Source: Geosmithia putterillii (taxonomy: Eukaryota; Ascomycota; Sordariomycetes; Hypocreales; Bionectriaceae). Taken from it: DNA of 64,000 nt. The stretch lies in assembly GCA_900188575.1 (NCBI GenBank), contig FYEU01000292.1, forward strand, positions 434,268 through 498,267, written 5' to 3'. Shown here one piece after another: positions 12,301-23,544 of the stretch (positions are counted from its first letter, which is position 1; each line of letters opens with the position of its first letter). The notes under the pieces are model-generated. The model saw only the letters and a list, made by a program, of their open reading frames with translations, did not search any database and had not been told where the DNA came from. Both the position numbers and the translations under genes were made by a program.

Positions 12301-12851
12301 CCGAGAAGCCTTGACGGAGGAATATTCAAACCGTCCTCCTCTCTCTTTTTCTTCTAATATCGCCTCTTCTCTCTGTCTGCTTCTTCTCTCCTCTTACGTT
12401 CCTCTCCTTCCCTCTCATTACTCACTTCTAGCGTGATTCGCATACTCTCAGTGACCAACCAACACACCACCCAGCCTCATCTCCTGTCGAGTCCATACAC
12501 ACACAGTCCCGTTTCCTGTCTTCCTCTACCAGTCCATCCTTCTCCATATTCATCCATATATTTCAAAACCACGAGTACAGGGGACACTGCGTCAAGCTCA
12601 ACAGCCTCATAGAAACCCGCTAGGTGCCTGTCATATCCCAGCCCTACGCCGGTATACTTCACAGTTTCCTGTCGCAACCAGGATCTGTGTTGTGGTGGCG
12701 CCAGACACCCAACAGGCAGACAGTTGGTTGCCCCGAGCCGACACACACGTCTCGTCTGATTTAAAGCGGTGTTAGTGGCCACTCTCGCCATCTGTTGCTC
12801 CCTAACCAACGCCGCCGCCCACACACGCACATACATGACAGCTGGTGGAAC
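9334..12851 (+). other. Intergenic, 3.5 kb divergent region
   Basis: This lies between the DDHD gene (-) and a C2H2 regulator (+). I see no conserved protein. The 202-codon frame at 10944-11552 has no domain-like composition and is probably chance, or part of a long leader. The stretch holds exact GTACGGAGTAC copies at 10228-10238 and 10761-10771, further near-copies at 11890-11945, a TTCACTTCACTTCAC run near 10330, and a pyrimidine-rich leader at 12331-12422. Confidence 0.55.
12331..12422 (+). promoter_or_regulatory. Pyrimidine-rich tract upstream of C2H2 regulator
   Basis: About 90 bases are almost entirely C and T, with runs such as CTCTCTTTTTCTTCT. Such CT tracts commonly lie around transcription start sites of filamentous-fungal genes. 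Here it would give a leader of about 400-500 nt before the start codon at 12852. The transcription start itself is inferred. Confidence 0.35.
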
Positions 12852-12861
12852 ATGGACCTGA
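12835..12861 (+). promoter_or_regulatory. Upstream ORF overlapping the C2H2 regulator start codon
   Basis: An ATG at 12835 opens an 8-codon frame (MTAGGTWT) that stops at TGA 12859-12861. It is out of frame with the main ATG at 12852 and ends 7 nt past that codon's last base. Its -3 base is T (weak context), whereas the main start has A at -3. This arrangement would favour leaky scanning and could damp translation. It is seen directly in sequence; the effect is inferred. Confidence 0.45.
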
Positions 12862-14311
12862 CCCCCCCTTCTCTCACGGGTTCTCCATACTCTCCTGGGT
12901 ACAAGAATCTTGATTCACCACCTCCATATACCACTTACAGCTACATGTCTCGAGCCCCGGATGGCAGCTATGCCCATCTGCCCTCACTGGAAAACGCCTG
13001 CGATACATCCTCGCCCTACTCAATAGTCGAATCTGGCCTGGCTGATGCCTTCGACATTGGCAGCCCGTTTGCACCCTCTGATTCAATCCCATCCAGTATT
13101 GAATGGCAGGCGTCTGCCGTCCAGTCAACTGCATCACCTCCGGCCTCTACCGCATCGAGTATGCTTCCCCGCCCGTCTGAGTATGGCCAGTTTGGCTACG
13201 ACTCGTCCGCCCTCTCCACGGCGTCCTATCCGGCCACGGGACCATATTCTCGGACAGCGTCACTCTCGCCTGCTTACATGGGAACGCCGCCGCTGCCGAC
13301 CAGTGACGCCCCGGAGAGGTTCTCCCATTTATTCTCCTCGAGGACGTCTCTCACTTCCTCCCCTGTGATGGGGGGTGCTCCGTCATCCTACGGGAGTGTC
13401 GCGAATGGACAAAACTACGTCTCGAGTTCGCTGATTCCACCAAGCAACCTGCACATGGCTACCTCTCACCCTAGCCCGCGGATGCTCTTACCTGATGGGC
13501 TCCAACCACCCCAAACTCCCATGTACTCGATTGTCCAACAGAGCGGACAGGTGCATAATCCCCATGCTACGGCTCCTACTTCTGCCACTGCCACTGCCTC
13601 TGCGGCTCCTAGGCTCGTCCCGTCCTCCGACCTCATGAACGTACACAACGCGAATCCGCCATGGGACAGACCCAAAAATGACAAGGGCCGGCAACCTCGT
13701 CGACACACGACCGAGGCAGAGGCTAACTACCAATGCCATGTCAAGGGATGCGGCAAGTTCTTTAGCCGCAGCTACAACTACAAGTCACACATGGAGACGC
13801 ACGATGAGAAGCGCGAATACCCGTTCCCCTGCCAAATGCCTGACTGCACCAAAAAATTTGTCCGCCGGACGGACTTGCAGAGGCATCATCAAAGCGTGCA
13901 CGCAAAGGAGCGAGCCCACAAGTGTGACTATTGCGGACGCTCATTTGCTCGGAAGGACACGCGCAGAAGGTTGGTCAGGCAATCCAGCCGTCCCCCTCCC
14001 CTTGGTTTACTGAACTGGCTTTCGTGGGACCCGAGATTAACACGGGAATGATTCCGTCTAGGCATATGGAAGACGGCTGTCCGAACCGATTCGACTTCAA
14101 GCTCGAAGCAGCCTCAACAGGCGACGCCAGAGCTAGGGTCCACAGAGGAGGGACCGGCAACGGCGACCTTGACGCCTTTAGCACATCACTGAGGTCGCCG
14201 ACGCCCCTCGCGCCCGCTCCCACGCTAGGGTCACAGTCCCAGAGGACCCTGTCTCTTGGTCGAACTCGAACCTCGAGCACACGTACACGCATCGACAGGG
14301 AGCGGACATGA
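12852..14311 (+). CDS. C2H2 zinc-finger transcription factor
   Basis: Model: join(12852..13969, 14062..14311), 455 aa, with one 92 nt intron (donor GTTGGT, acceptor CTAG). The first 280 residues are Ser/Pro/Thr/Tyr-rich and disordered-looking. Three tandem fingers follow: CHVKGCGKFFSRSYNYKSHMETH, then CQMPDCTKKFVRRTDLQRHHQSVH, then a third split by the intron that reads CDYCGRSFARKDTRRRHMEDGC after splicing. The third is thus C2HC rather than C2H2. The tail is Ser/Thr/Arg-rich. I expect a nuclear DNA-binding regulator but cannot assign it to a named factor. The start is the first ATG, with a good -3 A. A TTG 57 nt upstream is in frame but unlikely as a start. An overlapping upstream ORF may limit translation. 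Confidence 0.85.
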
Positions 14312-15598
14312 CGGGGATCATGCCGCCAAAATGACTCTCTCGAGTCTCAACAGTTTCTCAACGGACAAGGAAGGGGGACATGGCAAAAGCAAGAAAGTCA
14401 AGATGAAAAAAGTCTCTTATTGGACATGTACATATGCACCCACGTGGGGAAGGGATCCGTCAAATTGGACAGACAGGGGTGGACTCGAGCCATCCTTTGT
14501 CGATCGAGTGATAGGTTACCGGGATCTTGTTGTTGTTTGTCATTTGAATTTACGTGTTGGAAGAGTGTTATAGCAGCTCGTTTTCCTTTGTCATTGAGGC
14601 AGGGGGGACAGTAGAGGATAGAACATTTCTGTGGTTGTCTCATCACTCGTATAATAACAGGGTATATGAATGCTCTGAATATGCATGTATGAGCATGCTT
14701 GCACATTGATGCGTGTAATCATTAATGTTTAGTTACTGTATAACCAAGGTGTCGGCAAGGCTTGTTTCCGGGTGGAGACAGCGACCGGCGTCAGCATGCA
14801 TCGTCAATTGAAGAAGAGAACAAGAAAAAAAGCAAGAACCAAAGGATCAATGTGTACTTTTGGGATCCCCCCCTCCCCGTATTTTTACCTCGTACTTCTC
14901 GTACTTGTACGAGCAGTTGTCGAGCATACTAAGTTACATGTATTTCCGTCCTTGTTCGGCACAGGTACGGAGTACACGTTGCCGTACACGTTGCCCTCAC
15001 CCTCCCCTCCATCCCGTATCGAGTGTAATGTCGCTTACGGCTAAAATAGACCTTTGGGATTCGCCCCGTTGCTGACCACTCGGCATGGAAATGGAGAATG
15101 TCACACGTGTGTGTGAGTCGTATTACCGCGGACGTGGTCCAGATGCAAGGCGGCACCAGGGATGGTGGGTTCATTGGGCCCCTTACGCTCTCCGTCTGGC
15201 TATTGCTCCGTTTCAAGAGTCGGACTCGGGACAGCAGAAAGTGGCTGTCCGACTGTCATCTTTTGTCATGTATCTCTCTCTCTCGTCTTCGTGCAACGTA
15301 TGACGAAGCCAACCATCATCAGCCATCATCTGTACGAGGTATTGTGTGTGTACAGGTGTGATTATGATGATGATGATGATGAGTATGTGTGTGTGGTGTA
15401 TGGTGTGTGTGCCAGGCAGGGATGGTTGGCAGGTGGTTCCGAATCTCTTGTCGGCCTGTGTCTCCTTCGTATATACCGACACATTTCCGTGGTCACTCGA
15501 GACAAGCAGAATGTGGTTAAGCGGTGTATCTTTCTCGTATACCGGTGTTCATATAGTATTGATTAGAAACAGTATTAATATTGGAACAGTGACAATGC
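14312..15598 (+). other. Intergenic, convergent 3' region
   Basis: This lies between the 3' ends of the C2H2 regulator and PRP3. No gene is seen. It contains one exact GTACGGAGTAC (14965-14975), an (ATG)6 run and several GTGT-rich stretches near 15340-15420. It probably holds the two 3' untranslated regions. Confidence 0.6.
15364..15381 (+). repeat. (ATG)6 microsatellite
   Basis: Six perfect ATG units lie in the non-coding region between two convergent genes. Nothing else is attached to it. Confidence 0.9.
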
Positions 15599-17158
15599 TC
15601 ATGCAAAACCCTTGGCTAGTGACCAAAAGCCGTCCATCTTCGCTCTAGCCAGCGACTCTCGCGCTTCGGCGTCGGTCTCGCAGACCCTGCTTCCCCATTT
15701 ACGGAACCCACGTTCCTTTTGCTCGCCTTCGAAGACGAGCTTGCACTCATTGAGTGACATGTCCTTGAGCTCACCGCGCTCATTCTCAGCCACGAGCCAG
15801 TCCCGCGCGGCGGCGCCACGCTGGCTGTCCTTGTCGCGTGTCGGAGAGTTCTCGGTCCAGTCAATGCGGTTAAGCATGAGCTTCTTGTACTTGTTGGTGC
15901 TGTGCTCACCACCCTCTACAATAACCAAGTTGAATTTGGGGTGCATGATACAAGTGCCCGTTAGTGCCAGCTGCTCGGCATTGACGCCAATCTTGTATCG
16001 GTGCTGACCGTTTGCCAGGCTGTTGACCTTGAATACAAGCACGTGGATTCCCTTCTCAGCGTCCTTATGCTGCTTTTCATTCAACTTCTCCTGCTTCTGC
16101 TCTTTGGTGAGCTTTCGATCTTCGTTCGCTTCGATATGCTTGTCGTGCCTCTCGGCGATTTCTCGGTTAACGCGCGCCTCCACGGCCGTGGGATCCTTGA
16201 CGGCAGCTACAATAGAGAAAAAGACATTAGTACGCAGGTACAATAAAAGAAAACGGAAAGATTGAGCGCATAATATGATTTGGGTGAACTTACCGTCGCC
16301 GAGAACTCGCATTAGGTTGCCCTTCTTGACCTTGGGAGGTGGTGCGGGAACCAACCCTAGACGAATCTTTGCCTGCATCTCCTTGAGCTCTGCCATTCTG
16401 CGCTGTCGTCGGATCTTGGCCTGCTCCTTAGAAGTTAGGAACATGGGCTTGGGCGCCGGTGCCTGCTTGTCCTGCGGTGGCTCCAGAGCCACGGGATGCT
16501 GTATATATTCCGTTACGATACTGTCTGGAGTATCGATCTTGATTCCCAAGGCATTTTCGATGGCATCGTAGCTGTTTCCATTGATGAGGCCTTCATCCCA
16601 CCACTCCACAGCCGGCGGCGCTTCCACCACAAAGTTTTTCTCCACGTCGTGGTCGTCGTCGATACCCGCCTTCCTCGTCTGCTCAGCGATGCGCTTCTTC
16701 ATGGCTTCGAGGGCCGCTTGACGTCGTAGGGCATTTGCCTGCTGGATGTATTTGCCTTTCTGGTTGAATACCAGCTGGCGCGACTGTCGCTGTTTGCCGC
16801 TCGGCTCTTGCGACGCCAGAGTCTCGTCAAAGTACGGGTTGCTCCTCCGCCCATCGCGACCCGACTGTGCGGAAGTCATCGGAGATGCACTCTTGCTCCA
16901 ACGCTGCGAAGAGTCTCTGTTGTTTGACGACGCCGCTGGGCCCGAGTCCTTGCCCCTGGCCCCAGGCTTCCACGATCCCAGGTCTTCCAAGGCAGGATGC
17001 AAGCCTACATTGAGACCGCCCTTGGATTTGCTCGTATCGATGGCTGCCGAAACGCGTGCCTTGAGCGCAGCGAGCTTGTCAGCTGCAGACTCTGGCTTTT
17101 GGACGCGTGATGATGCGTCGTGACGCGGCCCGAGGCCGCTCTGCTGAGAGCGATCCAT
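15599..17158 (-). CDS. PRP3: U4/U6 snRNP splicing factor Prp3
   Basis: Model: complement(15599..16206, 16294..17158), 490 aa. Prp3 binds the U4/U6 duplex within the U4/U6.U5 tri-snRNP and is needed to assemble the active spliceosome in the nucleus. The N-terminal third is charged and low in complexity. The PRP3 domain is recognised by RQAALEAMKKRIAEQTRKAG, the APPAVEWWDE segment, FLTSKEQAKIRRQRRMAE and VKDPTAVEARVNREIAERH. The C-terminal DUF1115-like part contains NRIDWTENSP and KWGSRVCETDAEARESL. The single 87 nt intron (GTAAGT...GTAG) has no in-frame stop, so retention would insert 29 residues; splicing gives the family junction VLGDAAVKDPT. The start is the first ATG (MDRSQQ); a GTG-initiated extension upstream is not credible. 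It is divergent from RPA190. Confidence 0.93.
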   Translation of the reverse strand: MDRSQQSGLGPRHDASSRVQKPESAADKLAALKARVSAAIDTSKSKGGLNVGLHPALEDLGSWKPGARGKDSGPAASSNNRDSSQRWSKSASPMTSAQSGRDGRRSNPYFDETLASQEPSGKQRQSRQLVFNQKGKYIQQANALRRQAALEAMKKRIAEQTRKAGIDDDHDVEKNFVVEAPPAVEWWDEGLINGNSYDAIENALGIKIDTPDSIVTEYIQHPVALEPPQDKQAPAPKPMFLTSKEQAKIRRQRRMAELKEMQAKIRLGLVPAPPPKVKKGNLMRVLGDGKFTQIILCAQSFRFLLLYLRTNVFFSIVAAVKDPTAVEARVNREIAERHDKHIEANEDRKLTKEQKQEKLNEKQHKDAEKGIHVLVFKVNSLANGQHRYKIGVNAEQLALTGTCIMHPKFNLVIVEGGEHSTNKYKKLMLNRIDWTENSPTRDKDSQRGAAARDWLVAENERGELKDMSLNECKLVFEGEQKERGFRKWGSRVCETDAEARESLARAKMDGFWSLAKGFA

Positions 17159-17471
17159 GGTCGAGAATGCTGTTGTCCAGCTTACACCAGCTGTTCGCGG
17201 GCGCCCCTTTGACTGGGCTATTCGGTCGTTCGTGCGGTACCCTGATATTCGTCTGCTTGGGGGCGTACACCTGGTGATGGTCGTCTTGTATGTCACAGGT
17301 CTGGCGTAATATTATGTTCATTGATTAGGTGTTGAGTGTCAGCCTGAAAAAGAATAAGGCTGCCGCAACTACCCTGCACAGATTAAAGTACAGGGTAAAT
17401 CTCGTAAGCCGAAAGCTTATTAGGACAAAAAGGAAACGGCAGTGATGGCCGCTTGTGGTACCTGCCGTTTT

Positions 17472-17488
17472 TTTTCTACAGTAGAAAA
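17472..17488. repeat. 8 bp inverted repeat with 1-nt centre
   Basis: TTTTCTAC, then a single A, then GTAGAAAA. It lies mid-way in the PRP3/RPA190 divergent promoter and could be a dimeric factor site. No factor is assigned. Confidence 0.5.
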
Positions 17489-17516
17489 TTCTGCCGCCGC
17501 GCACCGCCAAAATTCC

Positions 17517-17524
17517 AAAAATTT
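17517..17524 (+). promoter_or_regulatory. RRPE-like element
   Basis: AAAAATTT, one base short of the AAAAATTTT core of the rRNA-processing element known from fungal ribosome-biogenesis promoters. It lies about 190 bp before the RPA190 start and 72 bp before a PAC core. Confidence 0.4.
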
Positions 17525-17595
17525 GCTTGCAGTTTATTCGAGATCTCCCCCACCACCACTACCAACAATCCCAGCCTTTTTTCGATCGTCGACTT

Positions 17596-17601
17596 CTCAT
17601 C
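17596..17601 (-). promoter_or_regulatory. PAC core (GATGAG)
   Basis: CTCATC on the plus strand is GATGAG on the minus strand, in the context AGATGAGAAG. PAC stands for polymerase A and C, and the box is known from promoters of Pol I and Pol III subunits in yeasts. It sits 115 bp before the RPA190 start codon. Confidence 0.4.
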
Positions 17602-17715
17602 TAGTAAAACATTCGTTCCCTCGGGGCAATGGGCTCGCGCAGGAATTAAAAGAAGAAAAAGAGTCAATTGTTGGCCTCCCTTTCTCGCGCTCCTAACTAG
17701 GGCGCCGACGTCGCC

Positions 17716-20700
17716 ATGAATATCGCACAGCCCATCTCGTCCGACGTCAACAGCGTCGAGTTTACCTTCCTTTCTCCCCAAGAGATCCGCGCAATCTCTG
17801 TCAAGCGCATTGAGAACGACAGTACCTTTGACAATCTCTTGAACCCGGTTCCCGGAGGTCTTTATGACCCGGCTTTAGGCTCCTGGGGTGACTCGCCGTG
17901 AGTACTTTCTTCCTCGTATACCACGGACGATTCCACATTGCAAAGCCACAAAAATTGACCATATCTATCGCGCAGATGCACAACTTGCAACCTGAACCAG
18001 AGCAACTGCCCCGGGCACCCTGGTCACATTCAGCTCCCTGTTCCTGTATACCATCCCATCTTCCTCGACCAAGCGTACCGTCTACTCCGAGCCGCGTGTG
18101 TCTACTGCAAAGGTTTTCGCCTACCTCAGAAGGATCTACACAAATATGTCTGCAAGCTACGGTTGCTGCAACACGGCCTGATCAACGAAGCTCACATTGT
18201 CGAGTCCATTGGCGAGAACGAAGCGGGCATCTCGGCCAGCGATCTGGGTCTTGACATCGAGAGCGAGGCTGAAGAGGAGGGGAACAACTCAATCAGCAAC
18301 GTTACCCGTGCCCGTGAGAAGTATGTCGAGCAGTGTCTCCGCGGGAGCACCCTCAAGAGGGGTGACACCAGCAAGGGCAAGCACGAGGGTGCTACCGAGA
18401 TGCGGCGGGACGTTATCAAGAGCTTCCTTGCTGAGCTCACGACCAAGAGGATCTGCGCCAGCTGTGGAGGTATCAGCCCGACCTACCGGAAGGATCGATT
18501 TGTCAAGATCTTCGAGAAGGCTCTTTCTGACAAGGAGAAGTCCAAGATGGCCCAGAAGAGTATGAAGCGCAACGACGCAATGACCAGGGTCTTCCAGGAA
18601 AACAAAAAGCACGCGTCCAACGACTACTCATCCGACGAGGGGGTTGGTGACCTGGAAACGTCTGGTGCTCTAGCTGACAAACAGGATGATGTTGTCATGG
18701 CGGATGTGGACGAGGTCATGACCTCCACCCCGCAGCGCTACATCAGTCCGATGGAGGTCAAGGCCAGGCTGGTGGAGCTTTTCGACAAGGAGCAGGAGTT
18801 GATCTTCCTTCTCTACAACTCAAGGCCTCGTACCAAAAGGTCTCCCAAGGTGACTCCCGAGATGTTCTTCATCACGTACATCCTCGTCCCTCCGAACCGC
18901 TTCCGTCCCGAAGCCCGAACCGGCGACTCCTCCATCTCGGAAGCCCAGCAAAACTCTCTCTACAAGAACATCCTTCGGGGCTGCGGTAGAATTGCCCAAG
19001 TCCACAAGGGTCTCAACGAGGGCAGGGGAAACATCAACCAGCTGCATCAGGCATGTGCCGAACTCCAGGAGTCCATCAACTCCCTCATCGACAAGGACAA
19101 GAACCCCGTTCAGGGTGCTGCTGCTGCGCGCAACGAAGACGGTATCAAGCAGATGCTTGAGAAGAAGGAGGGTCTTTTCCGCAAGAACATGATGGGAAAG
19201 CGTGTCAACTATGCTGCCCGCAGTGTCATCTCTCCGGATCCCAACATCGAGACGAATGAGATCGGTGTGCCACCCGTCTTCGCCAAGAAGCTTACATATC
19301 CTGAGCCCGTCACGAGTCACAACTTTAGGGACATGCAGCAGGCCGTCATCAACGGCGTCGACAAGTGGCCTGGTGCATTCGCCATTGAGAACGAGAACGG
19401 TCAAATTCTCAGTCTTCGAAAGAAAACGGTGGACGAGAGGATATCTCTAGCAAACCAGCTCCTTGCACCTTCAAGCACCAGTGCTGCCAAGACGCGCAAC
19501 AAGAAAGTATATCGCCATCTGACCAACGGAGATGTCGTCCTCATGAATCGCCAGCCGACACTCCATAAACCTTCAATCATGGGTCACCGTGTGAGGGTTC
19601 TCCCCGGCGAGAAAACAATCCGCATGCACTACGCCAACTGCAACACGTACAACGCCGACTTCGACGGTGACGAGATGAACATGCACTTTCCTCAAAACGA
19701 AGTTGCCCGAGCCGAAGCCCTCCAGATTGCCGACACCGACCACCAGTATCTTTCGGCCACTGCCGGTAAGCCTCTCCGAGGTCTCATTCAGGACCATATT
19801 TCTATGTCCGTGGCCCTTTGCAACCGCGATACCTTCTTTACCCGCAGCGATTACCACCAGCTCGTCTACAGTGCTCTGCGTCCCGAGAGTGGCCACATTC
19901 TAGGCGAGCGTATCCAACTGGTAGCCCCCGCCGTTATCAAGCCTGTACCCCGATGGACTGGAAAGCAGATCATCACTACGATACTCAAGAATATGCAGCC
20001 CCCCAACTGCGGTGGTCTGACCATGAAGAGCGAGTCCCAGGTCAATGCCGAGCAGTGGGGCCGTGGGTCAGAGGAGGGCACCGTCCTGTTCCAGGATGGC
20101 GAGCTCATCACTGGAATTCTTGACAAAAGCCAGATTGGTCCCAGTGGAGGTGGCCTGGTGCACTCGGTGCACGAGATCTATGGCCCGGCTATTGCCGGCA
20201 AGCTGCTCAGCAGTCTCGGGCGTCTCCTAACAAGATACCTCAACATCCGTGCCTTCTCTTGCGGTATGGATGACCTGAAGCTCACTGCGCATGGTGAGGC
20301 TGCACGAAAGAAAGAGCTGGTAGCCGCAGAGAGTGTTGGTCTCGGTGTCGCGTCACGTTACGTGTCGATTGAGGACTGCAAGTCCGGCTCGGACCCGCTG
20401 CTCCTTGAGCGACTTGAGCAGGTTGTCCGTGACGACAAGAAGCAGGAAAATCTGGATCTGATGATGAACGGCAAGGCTGGTGAGATCACCAACGCTATTC
20501 AGAAAGCATGCATCCCCGACGGTCTCGAGAAGCCATTCCCCCGAAACCAGATGCAAGCCATGACGACATCTGGTGCAAAGGGATCCAAGGTCAACGCCTC
20601 GCTGATTTCTTGCAACCTCGGTCAGCAGGTTCTTGAGGGTCGTCGTGTCCCTCTCATGGTCAGCGGAAAATCACTTCCCTGCTTCCGGCCGTTTGAGACG

Positions 20701-22854
20701 CATGTCAGGGCTGGAGGATACATTGTCAATCGTTTCCTTACTGGCCTGCGACCGCAGGAGTACTACTTCCATCACATGGCTGGGCGTGAGGGTCTGATTG
20801 ATACCGCCGTCAAAACATCGCGCTCTGGTTATCTGCAGAGGTGTGTCATCAAGGGTATGGAGGGCCTGACTGTGTCATATGATACGACGGTCCGCGACGC
20901 CGACGGCTCCATGATCCAGTTCCTCTACGGAGAGGACGGTCTTGACAGCACCAAGCAGAAGTACCTTACCGACTTCAGTTTTGTCCTCGAGAACGTCACC
21001 TCCGAAGCTGCCCAGCTAAGGTACGACCCCAAGGTTGGCGAGCGTCTCAGCACAAACCGAGACGACATTACCAAGTACATGAAGAAGGCCATCAAACACG
21101 CGCACCCTAGGGATCCTCAGTCGCGGGACCCCATCGTCAACCTCTTTAACCCTGCCACTAACGCCTTCGCCACATCGGAGAAGTTCTTCGAGGCTATGAC
21201 CAAGTACATCAAAGAGAACAAGGACGGACTGGTGCTCGACAAGTCAGACAAGTCTAAGAGCAAGTCGAGGGCAGCTCTCAACCGCAAGAACGCCGAGATG
21301 CTCTTCGCCATGAAGTACATACAGTCTCTTGTAGAGCCCGGAGAAGCTGTGGGTATTGTTGCCGGTCAGTCTGTTGGTGAGCCATCGACTCAGATGACTC
21401 TCAACACGTTCCACTTGGCTGGTCACTCTGCTAAGAACGTGACGCTGGGTATCCCCCGTCTGCGTGAGATTTTGATGACGGCCAGTAAGTCTATCTCCAC
21501 GCCGGCAATGTCGCTATACCCCAATCCCGAGCTCTCCCGGGAGGATGCCGAGGTCTTTGCGAAGTCTATCAGCGTGTTGCCCATCTCCTACATCCTGGAC
21601 AACATTTCGGTGCAGGAGAAGGTTGGACGCGGACAGGGATACCCTATTGCCAAGATGTACAACATCAAGCTCAACTTCTTCCCCTCGGAGGAGTACATCA
21701 AGACATACGCTATCTCTATTGCCGATGTCATGGATACGGTCGAGAAGAGGCTTCTGCGCAACATTGTGGCCCTTATCAAGAAAGAGCTGAGGAAGCGTAA
21801 GAATGATGCCGTGTCGGCAGCCGATCAGATTGGTGTCAAGTCTGGCGTGGTTGAGACAGCGGCTCCGACGGCCGCAGCCGAGCGTGGCGAAGACGATGAT
21901 GATGACGACGAGGGTGACGGCGATGCCACGAATGCCAAGCAACATGCAAACCGCAACGAAGCTGTTTCATACGGAGCCAATGACGACGACGACGACGAAG
22001 TGCAGCGCACGATGGACAAGGCCGATTACTCCCTGGATGATGACGACTCAGATGGCGAGCGGGTCAACGGCGCCTCCTCCACACCCAACGGAAGACAGCC
22101 CAAGATGGCCGACAGCGACAGCGAGGAGGAGGATGACTCCGATGACGAGGCCGCAGCTGCCAAGGCGTCTGCCCGGGCCAGGGCGGAGCGTGCACTCGAG
22201 GCCTATGCCGACGTCCGGGGTTTCTCGTGCGACGAGAAGAATGGAGCGTGGTGCAAGATCAACCTCGAGTACCCCAGCTCGACTCCCAAGCTCCTGATGC
22301 TCAACTTAGTGCAGGAGGCTATCAAAAAGACGGTTATCCAGCAACTTCCTGGGGTGGGAACGTGCGCACTCGAAGCGGAGCCCAACAAGCCCATGGTGAT
22401 CCATACCGAGGGTGTCAACCTTACGACGATGCAGAAGTACAGCGACTTCATTGACCCGAATCGCATCATGACCAACGACATCGGTGCCGTCCTCGAGGTG
22501 TATGGTGTTGAGGCAGCCAGGGCCAACATTGTCAGTGAGCTGGCGGGAGTCTTCGGATCGCACGGTATTAAGGTCGACAACCGCCACCTCAACCTCATTG
22601 GCGACCACATGACGAGGGGCGGTGACTTCACTCCCTTCAACCGTATGGGCCTCAGGGGCAATGTCAGCCCTTTTACCAAAATGAGCTTCGAGACCACCCT
22701 GGGCTTCCTCAAGGATGCCGTCCTCGATGGCGACTGGGATGACCTGAATACGCCCAGTGGCCGACTCGTCATGGGTAGCCTGAGCAAGGTGGGTACCGGA
22801 GGCTTTGACGTCCTCACTCATCTTCCTACTCGATACGATGATACCATGGCTTGA
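17716..22854 (+). CDS. RPA190: RNA polymerase I largest subunit
   Basis: Model: join(17716..17897, 17976..22854), 1686 aa, the usual length for Rpa190. It is the catalytic subunit that makes 35S pre-rRNA in the nucleolus. The intron (GTGAGT...GCAG, 78 nt) must be removed to form the N-terminal zinc site: the splice creates CTTC directly after DSP, followed by SNCPGHPGH. A second CxxC appears at CVYCKGF. The active-site motif YNADFDGDEMN is intact. The bridge-helix/trigger-loop region follows (AGREGLIDTAVKTSRSGYLQR), then VGEPSTQMTLNTFH. A long acidic insertion (DDDDDDEGDGD, DSEEEDDSDDE) lies in the C-terminal jaw, as is typical of Pol I rather than Pol II. There is no heptapeptide C-terminal domain. 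RRPE- and PAC-like boxes lie upstream. Confidence 0.96.
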
Positions 22855-23544
22855 TTCGGGGAGGGGAGAGTATTTGAAAAGAACAAAATGTCTATACGGG
22901 GGTGCTGTTTCTAATCATGCTTTTGTTTCTCATCAGTCTTGTATCTTTTTGTTTCTGGATTTTGTCTTGTCTTTAGATAATTTGGAGTCTTATAGTTGTA
23001 GCGCATAAATCAGTATGGAATTCTGATGCTCATAATCTGCATCGTGACTGACAATTCGTTCGCTTGCCCATCAATGACCCATCCCAACAGAAGTATCCTG
23101 CAACTCACAACAAGGCGAAGGGCCGTCATCATCATGAACGATACCTGGCTACCTAATCCTGACGCACAAGCAACGGACGGAATAGAATATCCAGGCTAGG
23201 ATCCAACTGGCGTCATCAGCCGACACGATGCCCTTGTCAAGAGCGACCATTTCAGTGTCATCGCCGGGCCCCCGGGAGGGTAAAGTGTAAAGTCAACGAG
23301 AGCCTCGGTGCGAGGATCCGCCAGGGCAACGTTTACCCCCGCACAGCACTGCGTACGATCTACGACGTGCCGCTCGATATGGTTGGGGTACACGGCAGGA
23401 ATCGAGTGTACAAGTGTGGGCTGCATAGAATTTATGGATTGCATAAATAGGCTTGCATCGTCCACTAGTATTCATTGTACCTTGGTTTCATCCGCTGCGC
23501 CTTTATTTTGGCGTATTGCGGCGAAAACAGCGAAGACACACAAC
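22855..23544 (+). other. Intergenic, RPA190 3' end to GST promoter
   Basis: No gene is seen. T-rich sequence after 22900 is probably the RPA190 3' untranslated region. The rest is upstream of the GST gene. Confidence 0.6.

Larger units (their letters stand above)
17159..17715 (+). promoter_or_regulatory. Divergent promoter between PRP3 and RPA190
   Basis: These 557 bp separate the two start codons. The stretch contains an RRPE-like AAAAATTT and a PAC-core CTCATC on the RPA190 side, and a short perfect palindrome at 17472-17488. No gene is seen in it. Confidence 0.6.

Noticed and set aside
21514..21945. Minus-strand frames inside RPA190
   Set aside because: They mirror the high-GC coding strand and have no independent support. 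The same holds for long antisense frames in ARO1, RAD3 and the DDHD genes.
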